The notes under the pieces: model-generated
Databases searched by the model: none
Seen by the model: the letters and a program-made list of their open reading frames with translations, nothing else
Told to the model about the DNA's origin: nothing
Translations under genes and position numbers: made by a program
Origin: BOG-908 sp964657885
Lineage (GTDB): Bacteria > Pseudomonadota > Alphaproteobacteria > Acetobacterales > Acetobacteraceae
NCBI GenBank assembly: GCA_964657885.1
Contig: CAZZWO010000191.1
Span: 1 to 6,064, forward strand
DNA: 6,064 bases
Direction: 5' to 3'
In this document: positions 5,509-6,064 of the stretch, in pieces
How positions within the stretch are numbered: the stretch's first letter is position 1
How the letters are laid out: each line of letters starts with the position of its first letter

Positions 5509-6064
5509 TTATTGCGCCAGGTCGTTGAGGCTCAGCATGGCCAACAGGAGGGAGCTGACGATGCCGGCGACCGCCACGCCCATCGTCAGGATCAGCACCG
5601 GGACGAGGAGCGCCGTCATGCGCTGGATGCCGATGCGCGACTGTTCCTCGTGGATCTCGGCAGCCCGTAGCGACATGCCGCCGAGTTGTGCCGTCTCCTC
5701 GCCCAGCCGCAGCAGGTACACCGTGCGGATCGGGAAGATGCCCGACAACTGCAGCGGACGGGCGAGTCCGGCGCCGCCCTTGGCGCTCTCGGTGGCGGCG
5801 CGGACGGCGCTGGTTGCCGCGGTGTTGCCGATGACGTCGGCGACGATGCCGAGCGAGGACACCAGCGGCACGCCATTTTGCAGCAGCGTTCCCAGCGTGC
5901 GGGCGAAGCGGGCGGCCAGCACCTCGCGGGCGAGCGTGCCGAACACCGGCAGGCGCAGCAGGGTGCGGTCCCACCACAGGCGCGGACCCGGGCGGGTGAG
6001 CATCTGACGGATGGCGAGGAACACCACGACACCGAACACCGCAAAATACAGCCCGTAATTCGAC
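5509..6064 (-). CDS. Type II secretion / type IV pilus inner-membrane protein, GspF family (5' end missing)
   Basis: The frame is open to the right edge, so only the last 184 residues are present of a family usually near 400. These cover one membrane segment (about 3-20, YGLYFAVFGVVVFLAIRQML), the second cytoplasmic T2SSF helical domain, and the C-terminal membrane segment (about 149-172) ending LSLNDLAQ. The domain shows the family pattern: LPVFG, then TLGTLLQNGVPLVSSL, then FPIRTVYLLRLGEET. GspF/PilC proteins form the inner-membrane platform on which the assembly ATPase works to build the pseudopilus or pilus. The GTG at 6039 is not a start: it falls inside the membrane segment and the frame continues upstream. 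GspF and PilC cannot be separated from this fragment, so no symbol is given. In the motif usually ending in ETG or ESG, this protein has GEETAQLGG, with Ala in place of Gly. Confidence 0.88.
   Translation of the reverse strand, partial: SNYGLYFAVFGVVVFLAIRQMLTRPGPRLWWDRTLLRLPVFGTLAREVLAARFARTLGTLLQNGVPLVSSLGIVADVIGNTAATSAVRAATESAKGGAGLARPLQLSGIFPIRTVYLLRLGEETAQLGGMSLRAAEIHEEQSRIGIQRMTALLVPVLILTMGVAVAGIVSSLLLAMLSLNDLAQ

Noticed and set aside
5000..6007. 335-codon plus-strand open frame spanning the cupin, the gap and the GspF-type gene
   Set aside because: It runs antisense to two recognisable genes and through their intergenic gap, and has no recognisable domain or ribosome site. It is in register with the cupin codons, which explains part of the openness.
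1..6064. Defence system, mobile element, CRISPR, tRNA or riboswitch
   Set aside because: I saw no tandem spaced repeats, integrase or transposase motifs, terminal inverted repeats, cloverleaf-like sequence or known riboswitch core. Gene content and base composition look like stable chromosome.

Overview
The window looks like ordinary chromosome from a high-GC Gram-negative bacterium. An alphaproteobacterium, perhaps of the Acetobacteraceae, is my best guess. That rests on strong G/C at third codon positions, Sec signal peptides on three of the six genes, a ZapE-type ATPase and a GspF-type inner-membrane protein. It is inference; there is no rRNA or other marker gene here. I see no phage gene, insertion sequence, tRNA or CRISPR array.

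Layout. Bases 1-92 hold no gene I can defend. A 16-bp inverted repeat (93-140) follows. Then comes a minus-strand group, read right to left: a 96-residue secreted protein of unknown function (3563 to 3273), a 2-oxoglutarate/Fe(II) oxygenase (3216 to 2524) and a periplasmic penicillin-acylase-family Ntn hydrolase (2475 to 148). The gaps are 56 and 48 bp, so co-transcription is plausible. A 117-bp divergent gap separates this group from the plus-strand zapE-like AFG1 ATPase (about 3681-4886). zapE converges, with 8 bp between stop codons, on a minus-strand exported cupin (5380 to 4895). Upstream of the cupin on the minus strand lies the 3' part of a type II secretion / type IV pilus GspF-family gene, which runs off the right edge.

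How the genes fit together. The acylase is made as one chain, exported, and expected to cut itself into two subunits around Ser212. The oxygenase has no signal peptide and should act in the cytoplasm, so the pair, if it is a pathway, is split across the inner membrane. The small secreted protein and the exported cupin add two more periplasmic or extracellular products. ZapE acts on the division ring and has no evident link to its neighbours.

The most unusual element is the oxygenase-acylase junction. A long imperfect hairpin (2476-2516) begins 8 bases after the oxygenase stop, ends directly against the acylase ATG, and buries the only Shine-Dalgarno-like sequence. This suggests translational coupling or attenuation. 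I did not find a convincing new multi-gene system; the other observations are modest.
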